Source of the DNA: Epinephelus fuscoguttatus
Taxonomy: Eukaryota > Chordata > Actinopteri > Perciformes > Serranidae
Assembly: GCF_011397635.1 (NCBI RefSeq)
Contig: NC_064754.1
Coordinates: 31,538,543 to 31,602,542, forward strand
Direction: 5' to 3'
DNA length: 64,000 nt
Shown: positions 21,556 through 36,500 of the stretch, one piece after another
How the letters are laid out: the number at the start of each line of letters is the position of its first letter
Numbering within the stretch: position 1 is the first letter of the stretch
The notes under the pieces: model-generated
The model's database searches: none
What the model was told of the DNA's origin: nothing
What the model saw: the letters and a program-made list of their open reading frames with translations, nothing else
Position numbers and translations under genes: made by a program

Positions 21556-24500
21556 TTATATTTGGGATTCTCCGGTGTGGTGTCCACTCCGAGAACCCTG
21601 AATGAAGACAAACAGCACAATGTCAGAAACAATGTTAGACGACATAATGTTGTGTCTGCAGCAATGGGAGAGGTACAATTTTATTAACATAAAGCAGCAG
21701 TATCAAAATGTAAAAATATTCTATAATTAGGAAAAGTCAGGCATTAAAAAGTATACTTAAGTTAACATTATTATGTATTGTCAACAAAATGTAGTTAGTA
21801 GGTATGCTATGCAGGAATTGTTGACTACTAACATGCATTTTTTAATTTTTTTTGGCACTTTGCCTGTTATTTTTGTAGCAGCACAGTGGTGCTGTAGTGA
21901 GCATTAGCCCTTTTGATTTAGCCCTGATGATTGCGAGGACAAGGAGGGCACACAATTCCTTGTCTCCCCAGTGGCTCATCTTTACAGTGTCTGTCAGGTT
22001 TGTGTTTCCCTCTTACTAGTAGCTGCTCATTCCTGCTATCAGCTGTTTCCTGTTTATCCACCGCCAGTGGTTCGCACTTGCGGTGTCAACAGCCCCTCCC
22101 ACAAGTCTTCAATAGCCCCTCCTGTTGCGGAAGGCCGCCTCGGTCTTTTTAAACTAAAAGGGTTCAGCCAATATGACTACCCTACGAGGCGGAAAATTGG
22201 GCACCTCGGATCAACACACCAATCCGGCTCTGTGTGTCTAAACGCTCGCAGCTTGCAGGCAAAACAGCCCAACATTCATGGAAAATCTGGCAGTGTAAAA
22301 GGGGCTTCTGTCACCTCACAGCAAAAGGGTTCCTGCTTCAAACCCAGGGTGGGAGATCCCCTTCTGTGTGGAGTTTGTATGTTCTCCCTGTCAACGTGGG
22401 TTTACTCTGGGTACTCCAGCTTCCTCCCACAGTCCAAAGACATGCAGGTTAACTGGTGACTCTAAATTGGCCATAGGTGTGAATGTGAGTGTGAATGGTT
22501 GTGTGTCTCTATGCGTCAGCCAAAGTTGTACTTAAGTAGGCTAACAGCAGTTTAATGTATGTGTGAGAGAGTGACAGTGAGTGATGTCACTTGATGCTTA
22601 CTTGTGACTGACTGCTGGAGGGATTTGTGCTGCTGAAGTCCGAGTATCTCTTCTTCTGTGGTGTGCAGATACAGGAGAGGAAATGGGCGTACTCCTCTCT
22701 GACCTGCAGGGGGCAGCAGAACATCAGGCAAAAATCCACTGCTCAGATTCCTCTTACACTTCCTCATGTTTCTTTTTTTTATACTTTTATCTTATCTCTT
22801 TCTCAGCCTCATGCATACAGACCCGGTTACACACACACACAAACACACACACACACACACACCTGTCATATCCTACCTGTTTGGACAGTAGGCAGTGCAT
22901 GATGAAGACCAGTGCTCCCTGCAGGCTGTTGAGGATAGTGAAGATATATGCCACTACTATGCTGTCATCTTCAAACATGAAGGCTCCGAACATCCACATC
23001 AGACCCAGTATGCAAATCTGGGCGATAGCTGTCACGGTGAAAGCTCTGCAGACAAAACAGAAGGATGGAAGAGGGTGGTAATGGGTCAGAGAAAAGACAA
23101 CAGATAGAGAATGAAAGGAAAGATTAACATGACATGAATGAGTCAGATACCACTCCAGTATCTGGAAAATCCCTGAAGAGCGGAAAGGAATAGTAAAGGG
23201 GGGATTGGTGCAAAGCAAAGCAGCTGTTAACTGTCTATTGAGAGACGGTGGAAGAAGAGAAACCAAAGAGAACTGATGAATATAGAAGATAAGCTTAATG
23301 GGAAAATCCACACTCAGAAGCACTGCTTTAAAAATACCCAGCAATGGACTCTTGAGGCATGGGCCCCTTGAGGTATTTGGTGATTAATTCCTCTTATTCC
23401 TACTAATCAATATCATTCTCATTAACATACAGAGGAGATTAATAGCATATAAAAGTTTAATCATCTAGGACACCAGGTTTTAATCTAAGTCCCTTAGAAC
23501 CAGAGAAATTCATCTAAAATTTGGATAGCGTACCACATTTTCCACTGACAGAATTTTTTTAAATATAATCTAATGCTGTCTAAGTTTTTCCTACCTGAAA
23601 AAATACTCCCTTTATTTTAGCACAAGCGCTTCACATTCCCAGTTCCCTGGACCAAACTGAACAGCACTGATTAATGAACCAGTTTATTCAAAGATGGATT
23701 TTTTTTAATCAAAGGGAAGATGTGTTCTGCAGCTGCACATGTTTATACAGTGGTGTCTACAAATGCATTGAGTGGAGTAAAAAATGAGCGTGCACAGATG
23801 AAGGTAGGAGCCTTTCAGTAGCGTTAGAGAGCAGAGCTGGTACTATGAAAACACTTGCTACATTTTTCCCCCCACAATACTCTCACATTCTTTCCATCCG
23901 TGCATTTTTCAGTTCCCCAAGCTGCTCCATTTAGCCGACATATGGTGCGGACATGCGCAGTGGAACAAGTGAGGGTCACATTACGGAACACATTACAACA
24001 GCAGGAGCGGACACACACAAAAAAGCCACAAGCAAACAAACACACAGACTGACTTAATTTTGTGCAGTTTGGAGAGGTCTGGGTTGAGGCTGGTGAACTT
24101 CTGGGCAAGCCTCCAGACGGTGACGATGAAGAAGAAGACGTTGATGATGATGATGAAGCACACAGGGCCGAAGAAACTCCAGATGAGGCCGTCTTTCAGG
24201 GACAGCCAGCAGCTGTTAGGAGGGAGGAAACACATGTGCATGACAGGGTTTTTCCTGACGTCATCGAGACAGATAACAGCAGGTCTGTGTAATGCACTGA
24301 TGTAATCGCTATCACACATCAAGTATGCAAACACACATCGTGTAACACTTACTACTGGTCAGTGCCGTATCCATCTGGTCTAGAGATGGCAGATATAATG
24401 ACGATAACAAGTGGTGTCCCATAACCAGCGAGGTATAAGTAGAGGGGTCGAATGGTGGCATTGAACACCAGGACCACCATGCGGTACAGCTGAACCCCTT

Positions 24501-27500
24501 CTAACAGCATCCAGGCAAACACCCCCAAGAAGAAGAAGTGTAGCAGCCCTGCAACAAACCTGCAGCCGCCCTGTAATAACATAACATGACAACACAAAGA
24601 GAGACAAAATCAGAGAGGAGGGAGTGGAGGAATGAAATGTCTCACAGCAGTAATCTGATAAAGGCAATACTATGAAAAGGAAATGTTCAAGTTCTTTTTG
24701 ATGTTCATGAGCTCCATTAGATTACAGTCAGGGACAGATCACACTAAAATGATAAACATGTTTTTTCCTCTTAGCTGCAGTGTTAATTATCAGTCTAAAT
24801 TGTTTTTGTGTGAGTTGCAGTGTTGGAGATAGCAGCCAGTCTCTTGAATATAATGAAACTAGACAGCACTTGGCTTGTGGTGATCAAAGCACCCAGAAAA
24901 AACATTTGAAAAACTCAAAAGCAGTATCTCTTTCCAGAAATCATGACCCAGTTACTCAAGATAACCTTGTTGTGAGCGGTTTCATGTAGGGACTGTTTTC
25001 TTTCGACCAAACTACACCTGCCAACTGTATCACTGTACATCAAAACATTGTACTTTCTCGTTTGAGCCGCACCTCGTTTTCAAACTGTATGGTTTACCTA
25101 AAATGAACAATGACAGCAATATTGTACATGATGACCAACACTAAAATCAAACCGCGTAGTTGTCCCTTCATTGTTGTGACATTAGAAAGTGTCACATTTA
25201 CCTTACAAGTGTACTCTTCAATGTTTTGTTTACTCCATGGATTTGTCCCGCATGGAAATTCTGACCAATCAAGAGCAGCTTTCTCGCGCAAGGCATTTGA
25301 TCTGGTCCACTTGTAAATGATGCAGTGAGAACACGAACCAACTCTAGGCATTTGTGCAACTTTGTAACAAAATAAGTCCCTGACTCGGACCAAAGCAAGC
25401 AAAGTCTAGTGCTGTGTCTCAAATCACATACTTCTGTACTTACACTTAATATTTTGAGTGCATAGTGCGTTCACACTGAGAAGTATGGAAAAATGCAGTG
25501 CACTACGGCATGGTGCACTCAAAACAGTCAAGACGTTGAGTGTGGAATTATAGACACTTCTCGTCCTCAATGGTCACCATCTTGGCTACGTAGCAGAATG
25601 GGAGGGACCACTTTTCAAACTGTAAATGGCGGCCGAGGACCGTGCGACCGTGAACGTCGCTGCATTGTACAAATACATGTGTTTTTTGCACTGAGCACCG
25701 CTACACTGTTGTTGGGTATAAGCCAGCAGTATGTTTATTGGGTTAGTTTAGCAGTCTGATTTGGTACCACCAATGACAACTCGAATGCTAATGCTAGTTT
25801 GCTAACTAGCTAATTTGAGGTCATCATTTCCAGTGAGTGCACAACAGCGGTGTTTGGTTTGAGACAACACTACCCTGTCGAAATTTGCGCACTACGCCAA
25901 TGAGTACATAGTGCACTTAGTATACAACATAGAAGTGTACTAACGGAAATGTGATTTGAGACACACCATAGGTCTGAAGGCACCTTTAGCTAGCTTTGTG
26001 ATGCCAGGTGAGTTAAGGGTAGATGCACACTTCCTTCTGCATGGTGATATGATTGGTTTGTGTGGTTTGGTGGAAAGAAAATCATTTCTACATAAAACTG
26101 CTCACAGCAAGGACTATGGGTTATCCTAGTAACCAGGCCATGACTTCTGGAAAGACGTTTTCAAGTGTATTTTTTGGCAATTTGATCACCACCAGGTGCT
26201 ATCTAGGTCCATTATACTTATACAGCTGATATAACACTCATCAACTCACACCAAAATAATTTAGATTGATAAATAGCACTAGGGAGGCACGGCGGTGTGG
26301 TGGTTAGCACTGTCGCCTCACAGCAAGAGGGTTGCCGGTTCAGTCCCGGGTGTGGGAGCCCTTCTGTGCGGAGTTTGCATGTTCTCCCCGTGTCAGTGTG
26401 GGTTTTCTCCGGCTTCCTCCCATAGTCCAAAGACATGCAGATTGGGGACTAGGTTAATTGATAACTCTAAATTGTCCATAGGTGTGAATGTGAGCGTGAA
26501 CGGTTGTTTGTCTCTGTGTATCGGCCCTGCAGCCGACCTGTCCAGGGTGTACCCTGCCTCTCGCGCAATGTCAGCTGGGATAGGCTCCAGCCCACCCGCG
26601 ACCCTCAAGAGGATGAAGCGGTTAGAAGAATGAATGAAATGGCACTACAGGTGAGAGGAAAAATATGTCATTTTGATTTGGGGTTGAACTGACCCTTTAA
26701 GAAGGAATACCACTCACATGTAAAAGTACTAATTTCAGCCCTTTCAAAACCTACATCATTAAACATATATAATATTATTGCATCATTCAATAATTCAATC
26801 CAATAATTCATTTCGTTTGATCATCATTTCAATATTGTTGCATGTCGATGTGGTGCTAAATTTAACTACTTCATATACTGTTGGATGGCTTCATCTATGA
26901 AAATGTAACACGAACTGGTTATGTGTGATTACTGTAATAGCTATAGCTTTCAAATTACTGTGGTTGAGTAAAAATGAGTTCAAGCTGAAATACTGTGGAG
27001 TACCATGTAAGGTTGCATAAAATGGAAAGTATAAGTTCCCCAAAACTGTACTTCAGTAGAGATATTTTGCACCAGAGATTATGACATAGGTATTACAATG
27101 TCGCTCTCTACAAGTATGTGAGAACAAACAAACTTCCTTTTTGGTCATTTTGGGATTTTCCACTCCACTGTCAGCCTTCTCAAGAGTACTGTCTCTGAAA
27201 AAGTCTCGAAGCAGAGTTTTCCCCCTTTTTCGCCTCAAGATAACCACAAGGGGACTCAGCTGTAACGTGGCAGGAAGACGGGCTTGAGGTTTAATATTGC
27301 AGGAATGCTCTGATGTTGATGTGAAGAGAGCCTCTTCAGTTATTAACTGGGCTCTCTGCTTTGTTGCATGTAAACAGGAAGATGAGTGGGACCCACTGTC
27401 AACATTTTAATCCAATTACTTCCTTATTAAAGACAAGGTCATGTTCAGATTATTGCAGTCCGTGTGACTGAAGTCGCTAGCTGCTTGCACAAACATACCA

Positions 27501-30500
27501 CAGGTTCAGTTCGTGAAATGCCAGCCAGAAAGATGAGGTCAGCCATGAAGAGGCAGATACAGAGGTGCAGGTGGATGGTGGTGCGGGTCCCTTGTATGGA
27601 GCGGCAGAACTTGAACGTCATGATGCACAGTATGAGACACAGCAGGGAGATGGTCAGCCCGATCTTGGTCACCAACTGGAGCCCAAAGGTGTGCTAGTAG
27701 AGAAGACATGTTAGGTCCCAAAGTGTTTAACTGGAGGTACAGTATGAGGTTATAATTTACAACATAATGTGTGTGTGTTTACAGCAACAATAATGCCACT
27801 GTTGTTGCTTTAGAATATGTTATAATGGAAAATGTCATCATGAAATAAAAACAGACTTGAAATAAAATGTCTATAATGAAATAATAACAAACAAATAAAC
27901 TGAATTATTATAAAAATTAAAGGTCCTGTATGTGACATTCAGAGCATTATTAAAGCAGCAAACCACTATTTGCTATGTAAAGATATGGTGGAGTAATGGC
28001 GTCCTGAGCAGAGGATGAAGCAACGTCACCTTTGCATGTGTTGTAATCTGAGTTTCTCTGTGGTTTGTTGTGGTAAGCGGCCCACTGGCTAGTTCATTGC
28101 ATTGCTTTGCACTGCACTTATTCAGCAGTTACAGATGATATCAGATATTGTTGCAAGATACAGCGCTGGAGGCAAGACCCAGGTAATTCCAATGAAAGCT
28201 GCTCAGTGGCGCACAAAGCCATTAAAGCTTATTTTCCACAGTATGAAATGACCCAGATCTTCTGTATTGTGGGGCCCAAAGAGCATGTATTAATTATCTA
28301 TTAATTATCTATTAAACTACATTAAAGAGCAGCTATTTTCCACAGGGCGAGCCAGCTAACTTCCAGTTTAGCGCTCCGCTAACTTAAACAGGGATATCAT
28401 GATTTAATCATGCAGCTCTTCTAGACTTTAGAAATGTTATCGAATCAAATTCTAATAGTAAAACAAGTCATTTCGCAGGGATTGTGACCATCAGAAATAT
28501 GTATCCACTGGTTTTCAGATTTCTCACTCACAATGTGAGTCTTTCTGGGCCCAGCAGCTTCATGTGATGGACCCCAAAGTTAGCAAGAATCTAAATTTGG
28601 CTTCAAAGACTGGCATTGTTTCTGGGGCTTTTGTAGTGTCCATCCGCAGCCATGTCCATGTTAAGAACCGTGTCCAGACAACTCATATACTCCGAATTTT
28701 GGATAGAGCCTGTTTAATAATGAGTTTAAATAACTTCTTCAGTTATTTCACTAATTTTTTGTTCATTTATATATTTTACTACTGGACATGAGGGGGTTCC
28801 ACACAGATGATTCTGCTACGAGGCCAAAATTATTTTAAATGTTACCAAAGAGAAACAGTTTGTTTCATTGCTTTATTTGCACATCATAAAAACTACTTTC
28901 TTAGTGGGGTTGTCCAATGTGTGCGTGTGTGTGTGTGTGTGTTTCTTACCTTTATCGGGTAGAGTGCCATGAGAACAGCAAAGCTGCTCAGGTGTTCACA
29001 CATACACACTGTGTGTGTGGCGGTGGACTGTTGTTTATGACAACCATCTGTGGACCAGGCCCCGCTCTCAGTCCAGTACGCACAGATGTAGCTCACCTGA
29101 GGAGACTCGTCTCGGGCCTATGTGCACAAAACAATTCCATCATGTCAAGAGTAGGCTTTGTGTTTTATTCATATTTTCATATTCCAGTGATCCCAACTGT
29201 TGTGACTATAGTGGCTACACAAAAATACACTGGTAGAAGTTGGACCACACTGAGAGGAGAGGACTGAAGGACAGATGGTGGGACTACCTTGAGATGTCTG
29301 AGGGTGATGCTGACATTGCTGCTCAGGTTCTGAGTGGATGGGTTGGAGACCACAACAGACACAACTCGAGAGGAGATCTGAAGGGAGGGATGCACTCCAT
29401 TTCGTTCATGTCCCGTGATCTCATCAAAGGACCGGTTAACAGATATCTCAAGGTTCCTGTAGCTCAACAATGCAGCCAGAGCAAAACCTGGAAGAGACAA
29501 AAAGAAATATGATAGCGTTCACTGACAAACATTAAAACTGTGCCTTATTTATCAAAAGAGAAGAGAGGTTTACCAGGGTATGGTCCTTCCCCAGCTGCTA
29601 TTGTCCAGTCAGTGTCGAGTGTAGCGTTCTCATTGGTCAGATGGATAGGGCCAGTTGGTCGAGTCCTCCCCCTCTGCACTGCAATCTGTGCGTCTATTTG
29701 AACAGATAGCTCATTTCAAATGATGCAGGTTCACATTTGCTTTCCCCACTGTCGTTTATTAAACTCCCCCTACCTGTCTCAGTGGTCTCTAGCTTGGTGT
29801 GGTTGTCTTTGAGCTGTGGGCCAATCAGCATAATAGCATTCTCCACAGTTTCAAGCAATCCGCTCACATCTTCAACGCTGTCCAGGTGACGGGGCGACAG
29901 GATGGTCTCGGTCGCTGTGAAAAGTTTCTGTCCACATGGAAGGAAACAACAGGGGGAATTTAAGAATACTGTAGGTGTTTGCATGTGTGAGAATGAGTGT
30001 GTCTGAGTTTTCTGTCTGCTGGTCTGACCTCCAGTAGAGCCTCTCCATCAGTCTTCCCTTCACCAGCGGTGCTCGGGTTAGAAAGAGCCAAACAGCTGTT
30101 TTTCATCATGAACAAAATGTCTGCCAGGCCTTCAAGCGACTAAGAGGAAGAGAATAATAGGACTATTCAGTTTGCCTTATACTAAAGTTCATATACTTAA
30201 CCCTACAGTGCCTCGGGATGGTTTAGTGACTGAAATGTTCTCACACTTGTCCCTGCACTCTGAGCTGCAAGTGTGAAAATAAACCCTTTAATATGTAGCA
30301 TAATACAGTCATAATAATATTTTAATCTAAATGTGCATCTTACCGGTGCAGGCCCGCTGTTTCCATTAAAGTTGTCACACTTTAGCTCTAGATGGAACAG
30401 AGATGAATCATCAGATTATTATCTCAGCAGTCGTGATTCTTCACTACACTATGCACTGAAAGCAGTGGAGTGTGATCAAATCTACGCCGCAAAGCAGCAG

Positions 30501-33500
30501 CACTGGACAGGAAGTCATACCATTATCCTGTGAGCCATACACCACAGGTTGTCTGCAGTCAGATGAGTCAACACAGAAAATACCCAGAGCTACTACAATG
30601 ACATCTGTGTTGAGATGTTTAGTCAAGAATAGTAAGAGGTTTTGAAACGAGGCAACGAAAGAAAGTAGTGGTCATGTACGCAGACAGTCACCTGAACATG
30701 GGGTCCTTTTGTTGCCGTAATTGCTGTATCCCTTTGAACAGCTGCACCAGTAACTCCCATTGGTGTTTACACAAGTCCCTTTTGGTCCACAGAGGTCTTC
30801 TTTTTGCATTGCAGCCTCCTTGCATTCATCTATGTCTGTGTGAGGAGAGAGGAGAGAGAACAGAGACGTAAGTAATTACTGGCATTCTTCAAGGGCAAAG
30901 TCAGACCAGTGTGAAACAAATCTGAATATAGCAGGTACTGCATATGGGAGAAACTTCTCAGCAATGTAACTCGCGATACGGTCGTGTGAGTATTTTTCGT
31001 TGTTGGCAAAAGGATCTTAGACAAGTTCTGCACTTTCCCGGCAGCTGGTGTTGTGAGATGTTGTTAAGAGCTGCAATTTGTACTGGCAGGAGGCAGGAGA
31101 TGGCTTTGCAGTTTAGATCATAGTACAGGGAGTAACAATAGTTATATCATGATGAAACAAAAGCATGTGTAACCTATTGAAGATCAGGCTGTTTTTTGTT
31201 TCTGAAATGTCCCTTAAGGTGAAGGGGAGCTATTCATTTCCTCATACTTTCATAACTATTACCTTTTTTTTATGTGAGAAGCATACCCATGTCCCTGTTA
31301 AATTACCCTGTAATTGTTGTTAGAGCTGCTGTTTCTGTTCTTAACTGCAAAGCTTCGGGATTTCCCAAAGGATGAATCGAAGAATCGGAAAAGAGAACCA
31401 CTCTCCTCCTCTTACAAATATTTTTTTTTCCTTTAGTAAATGCATCAATATCAGTAAGTCAGTTTGCTTAATGACTCACCTCTACTTGTGTTGCCGTTAC
31501 ACTATGTTCTATTTAACGTTCACCAAGTGAGGTGCTGATCACTGGCTATAGATGTGAAAGTAAGAAACAGTTGGTGCGTACTCTGGCTTTGTATGCACCA
31601 CTTCTCCTTTATTTTGATGAAGTTTCAGCCCACAGGCCTTCTTCGAGCCATGATTGTTGATCTTAAAGAAGGTCAAGTCATCTAAATAAAAGAGATATGC
31701 ATATGGAGCCAGCGTGTGCAACACTGGTGTCCTACTTTCCACACTATGTTGTATAATCAATAAGGCCTCAGTATGCTTGTTACATACTGGCACGGGCAAG
31801 AAAATCAGCTAAACTGGAGTACAGAGGACATGTAGACATCGTTATCATCTGATGATCAAATAGCAGCAAGTAGCTGAGATGCTCCGGGAAACTTTGACAT
31901 TTTTGCAGCTTTTAGGAGACAGTGCATTGTCTTTTCCATTTGGATTCAGTCTTCAGTCTAAAGGTCCGCACACATCAAACCAGCATCAAAGAACTAGTGG
32001 CGACAAAGAGCGACTGTTGCATCGCCACACATCGCCCACGTCTTAGCCAAAAAAGCTGCACTTCAAGACACCTCTAACTGTACGTTCAAACCAACAGCAA
32101 CCAGAGCTTCCAAAATGGCGGAAGTCATTCATTTTCAATGAGAGCCCGGCGACTTGGGCGACCTGGTCGTCAGCCACGCGTCTTGGGTGACCAAAGTGAC
32201 CGGAGTGCCACCGGAGGGGAGTTAAAACTTGTTTAACTTTATGGTAATGTGCTCTGACACGGTTCGGCGACAACCAATCGGAACGCTGATGTGCTTCGAT
32301 GAAGCAGGTCCCAGAGAACAAGCCACGTAACTTTGGTTCCTACAGCACACTTGTTCCAACAGTAGATACCGAGAAGTTGATTACCTGCGTTCTCTCCCAC
32401 TCAGTCTTGATTAATGTGTTGCTGTTTGGTTACAGAGACCAAAACAAAAAGAATGAGGCTTGGGACCATGTTGCGGAGGTAGTTGGTTGGTCAGGTGAGT
32501 TTTAAAGTGTGTAATGTTAGTAATAGAAGAGAGAATTGCAGGCTAATGTTGCGACGTAGCATGCAAGTCTTCTTTGCTTGGTTTGAATGGGCTGACATAC
32601 GTTTTCTGTTTTCATTGACCAAACGTAACTTTCTATTGGCCAACTGTGAGCTTTTTGACTGGACAACAGCAAGCAGCATATACCTGTACGCTGCTTTCAA
32701 GCCAGTAGTTTGTACTTACACGATCGAACACTCAATGATTCATGTGACGAGCGACTAAAGTGACCAAAGCTGCCATAAATATTTTTGACAGTCATGCTTC
32801 TTGACTTTGCCTCTTTGAAAGCTTCTGGTGTGAACGTACAGTAAGACTACAGCCAACACCCAATTAGCACATATATTCTGCATCTGCGTGAGAGGAAATA
32901 ACTCTCCATGCCAGCAGGTGGCAGTGGTCCTTATTCGTCATTCAGAAAATGAAGACCGACAGGATGTATTCAGAAAACAAGTTACCAGTGAGCACCTTAA
33001 CAACACAACACAAAATTGAAAGAACAAATGGCGAACAGTAGCACAAATGATCAGGAAACATTTCTGCTGAAGAGCTCAATGGCTGAGAAAAATTGTGTTT
33101 CCTAATATAACATGTTTGTTTCGTTCTCAAGTCCTCTTGACTTCAGTTGTTTGTTTGCTTTCCTCATTTCTGTTCCTCTTCTCATCCACGGAGCTGAACT
33201 GCCAATCAGCATGATTTTGTTCACCTACAGGCTCCGCTGTCTCTGACACATATTCAAGATGCTGTACTGGCCATTAAAGAAGCCAACAAGGGCTGACTGG
33301 TGCTAATGGCGTGGAACACACTAAAACTACCCTGATAATGACCGATAGCCAACCAACAGTTTGGTGTGTCAGGGCCTTAATGGTTACAATTAAAAGCAGT
33401 GTGAAAGGCCTGCTGTCATAGCCTCTTCCTGGTCTTTGTCTCCCACCTGTCGAGGCATGCTGGCTTTCATCTCTATGATTCTGTTAAACACATTGTTTTG

Positions 33501-36500
33501 TGATTTCAGCAAACTTCCAGCACAGCACCAATCAACTGCAGACAAATGTAGACACAAATAAGTAGACACTACTCACCTGCGCAGCTTCCAGGGCTACCGG
33601 AGGTGTTGATGTACCCAGAGTGGCAGGTGCACTCATAGCTTCCAATCAGGTTTGAACAATTTGCAGCGGGGCCACATACATTGCCCTGATCAGTGCACTC
33701 GTTTATATCTGCCAGAGGAACAAGTGAAGACAGACCAGTTGGACAAGAGAGAAACATAGGTCACACACACTAACACACACTCAGGCTCACCTTGGCAATG
33801 TCCCCCTAGCGTGAAGTTAACACTCCCTCTGAGGTTTCTAAATCCCGACCAGCACTGACAGTAATAGCTGCCATTCGTGTTGAAGCAGTGTGAGTAATTC
33901 CCACATGGTTCTTGTTCTTTGCACTCATCCACGTCTGTAGATTTAGATGCAAATAAATAAAAACAAAGAGAGTACAGTTACAGTGGTGAATCTCACAGAA
34001 CAACACATAATAAGACATGTTTTTGCTGTGACTCTGTCAATAGATCGTAAACTTCTCATTTTGATTTTAAGCACTCTTTCTTATGAGCTCTTTTTCTTTA
34101 AGCTCCTCAGTCCATCATAATCACCAGGATGAGGTTACAGCACTGCTGTCAGGGCACTTGTATTTATTTTTTCTAGTTGTTTGAAATTGTAATGATCCAA
34201 GAATTTAAACCTCTTCTGCTGTTGTTTTCATTGCAATCCACACTGGAAATGAGCACTACAAGTTGAATTCCTAAAATGGAAAAACTAAGTGAATTGTAAC
34301 AAATAAGGCTACTTTTCCCGGGCGACTCCAGTAAAAGGCATTGGAAATGCAAAACAGCACCTGTCTTGAGTAGAAGCCACAAAAAAAGCAGTGGTGGACA
34401 GATGCAGGACAGTGGAGAGGGCCAGTTTCAATGAGAGGTCATGGCAGATTATTACCAGTGCATGGACCGGATTCTGATGTGAAGCCCTCTGGACACTCAG
34501 AGGAGCATTTAGCCAGCATACACAATAATCCTGCAGGGACACAGAGAGAGGGGATTTAGTTTCAATTCACAGTTAAAGCAAAATCTGAACAAGGAAGACA
34601 CAGCAGAGCAACCGAACCTGTGTGTTGTGCCCACTTTTTAAGGCATTCAGCCAGTCAGGCCTTTATGGGAAATTTCCAAGCATGGTTCTTCCCAGAAAGG
34701 ACATTTGAATGGTCCAAGTAACCCTTGAGCCTTGAGCTGGCTCCAAAAGCCATTTAACTGGTGACATTTGAACAGAAAATAAACTTTAAGTGCAACCCTG
34801 CACCCAGTAGTGGTGCCCCATTTCCATTTTTGTCATTGCACTTAAAGCGTGCCACTGATCAAACTGCAACAAATGACAAATCTTATCCAGACTAAAAAGT
34901 CCAGAGTTAGATGCAGCTCTGCCGTGGAGCTATTACAGTTTTCAGTGACAATGCTTTTCATCCACACGTCAAAAAGTATCCCTCTGCTGTAAAAAGTTTA
35001 GAGGACGCAGCTGCAGTCGGCTTAGATTTACAGCAATGGTGGTCCAGAGTCATGGCAAAATAAAAACATGTCAAAAAGCTTTGAAGGTTTTACTTTTAAA
35101 TGTCACAAAATAGAAATGCGAATTAGACGCATTTCTATTAACTGCTCTGAAGCATATAATCTAGGCTATGCAAAGCGTACTTTCATCAGAAGTGGGTGCT
35201 ACACTAATCCAACAGAGCAGCAGAAGTACAGGTTGCAAACTGGAAACAAAAAAAGCGCCTTGGCCATCTAACCAATCTATGAGAAAAAAATAGAGAGCTT
35301 TAATTGCTCTGTCATGTCAGACAGCCATGTTTCATGCTGTCCACAGGTGAAGACAAATCCTGCCTCTATAGAAATATCCAAAAAGACAGCTAACAGCAAA
35401 AACAGCTGATCAGTCATGTATGTGAAATCTTCGCTACATCCGAAGCTATTCTGCGAAGGCGTTTCCATATCCTAAAAAAACTGTTTTGTGTAATTCAGAA
35501 AGCTTTTCTGATGTGATATTTAAAATTGGAAATAAAAATCTGTTTATGGAAACACAGCTTATGTGTCTCTATCACCTATCTGCTAACACAGTCTAATGTC
35601 TGGCCCAGTTCCTCTGTCCTCTGAGATAGAGGATATATTTTATAGAAGTGCAACTTCTTGTCCACTGAAATAGTCACATAAGACAGCTGGTAAGTAAGCT
35701 TGACCTTTGTGTCACAGTTTTGTTGAGTTAAATATATGCATTTCCTATTTTAGTGTGTTTGTTTTCATCTTCCATGGCTCCACCCCCTTCCTGTCAGATT
35801 ACCTACACCACAGCAGACACATGTCAGTCACATTTTCTGACTCATGAGTCACTGGTAAAGCAGAAAACAGCGCTTTGGGCTATAAGAAAATAGCCCAAAT
35901 CCCAATCTAGTGTTTCCCTCCCTCAATCACAATGAGCCGTCTGTTGTTGCTGGAGCTCCCACAGAAACTCCACTTCAGGAAAACCAGGCCAAATTCGACA
36001 GTGTCAGTGAGTGTGTGAAACAGTGTGACTGCGTCTAACTTGATGACTAAATAACTGTGGACAGAAACAAAGTCTGGAAATACACAAAGACTGACTTTGT
36101 GTTCGACTCGCAGCTGACTTTCATTCACCAGTAAGCACAGTGGTGAATGAGTGTAGTTGTCTGTAACATAAACGCTTCTCTCTGTGTCTCTTCTGGCGTA
36201 CATTTCTTCATAAACTGTATGTTGCATTTTTTTCTCTGTCTCTCTTCCTGTCACATTACATTTGGGCCTGACAGAAAGTGGAAGTTATCCACGCAGCCAC
36301 AGCATGAGCCTTTTTGCATGCACCATTGTTTGCCTCCGTCACCATGTGTGTGATGTGCATGAGAGCAGCTGCATTTTCTTAGAACTCACATGTCTCATTT
36401 TACTCAGATCAAAAGTCAAGCTGACTGCTCAATGCTGTTTAGTCACATGTTTACACATCAGTACCTGTTTCAAGATTAAGACAATCTTTGCTTCTGCTGA

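Noticed and set aside
26281-26639. Possible tRNA gene
   Set aside because: The B-box-like motif belongs to an interspersed SINE-type repeat with a second copy nearby; no cloverleaf could be drawn.
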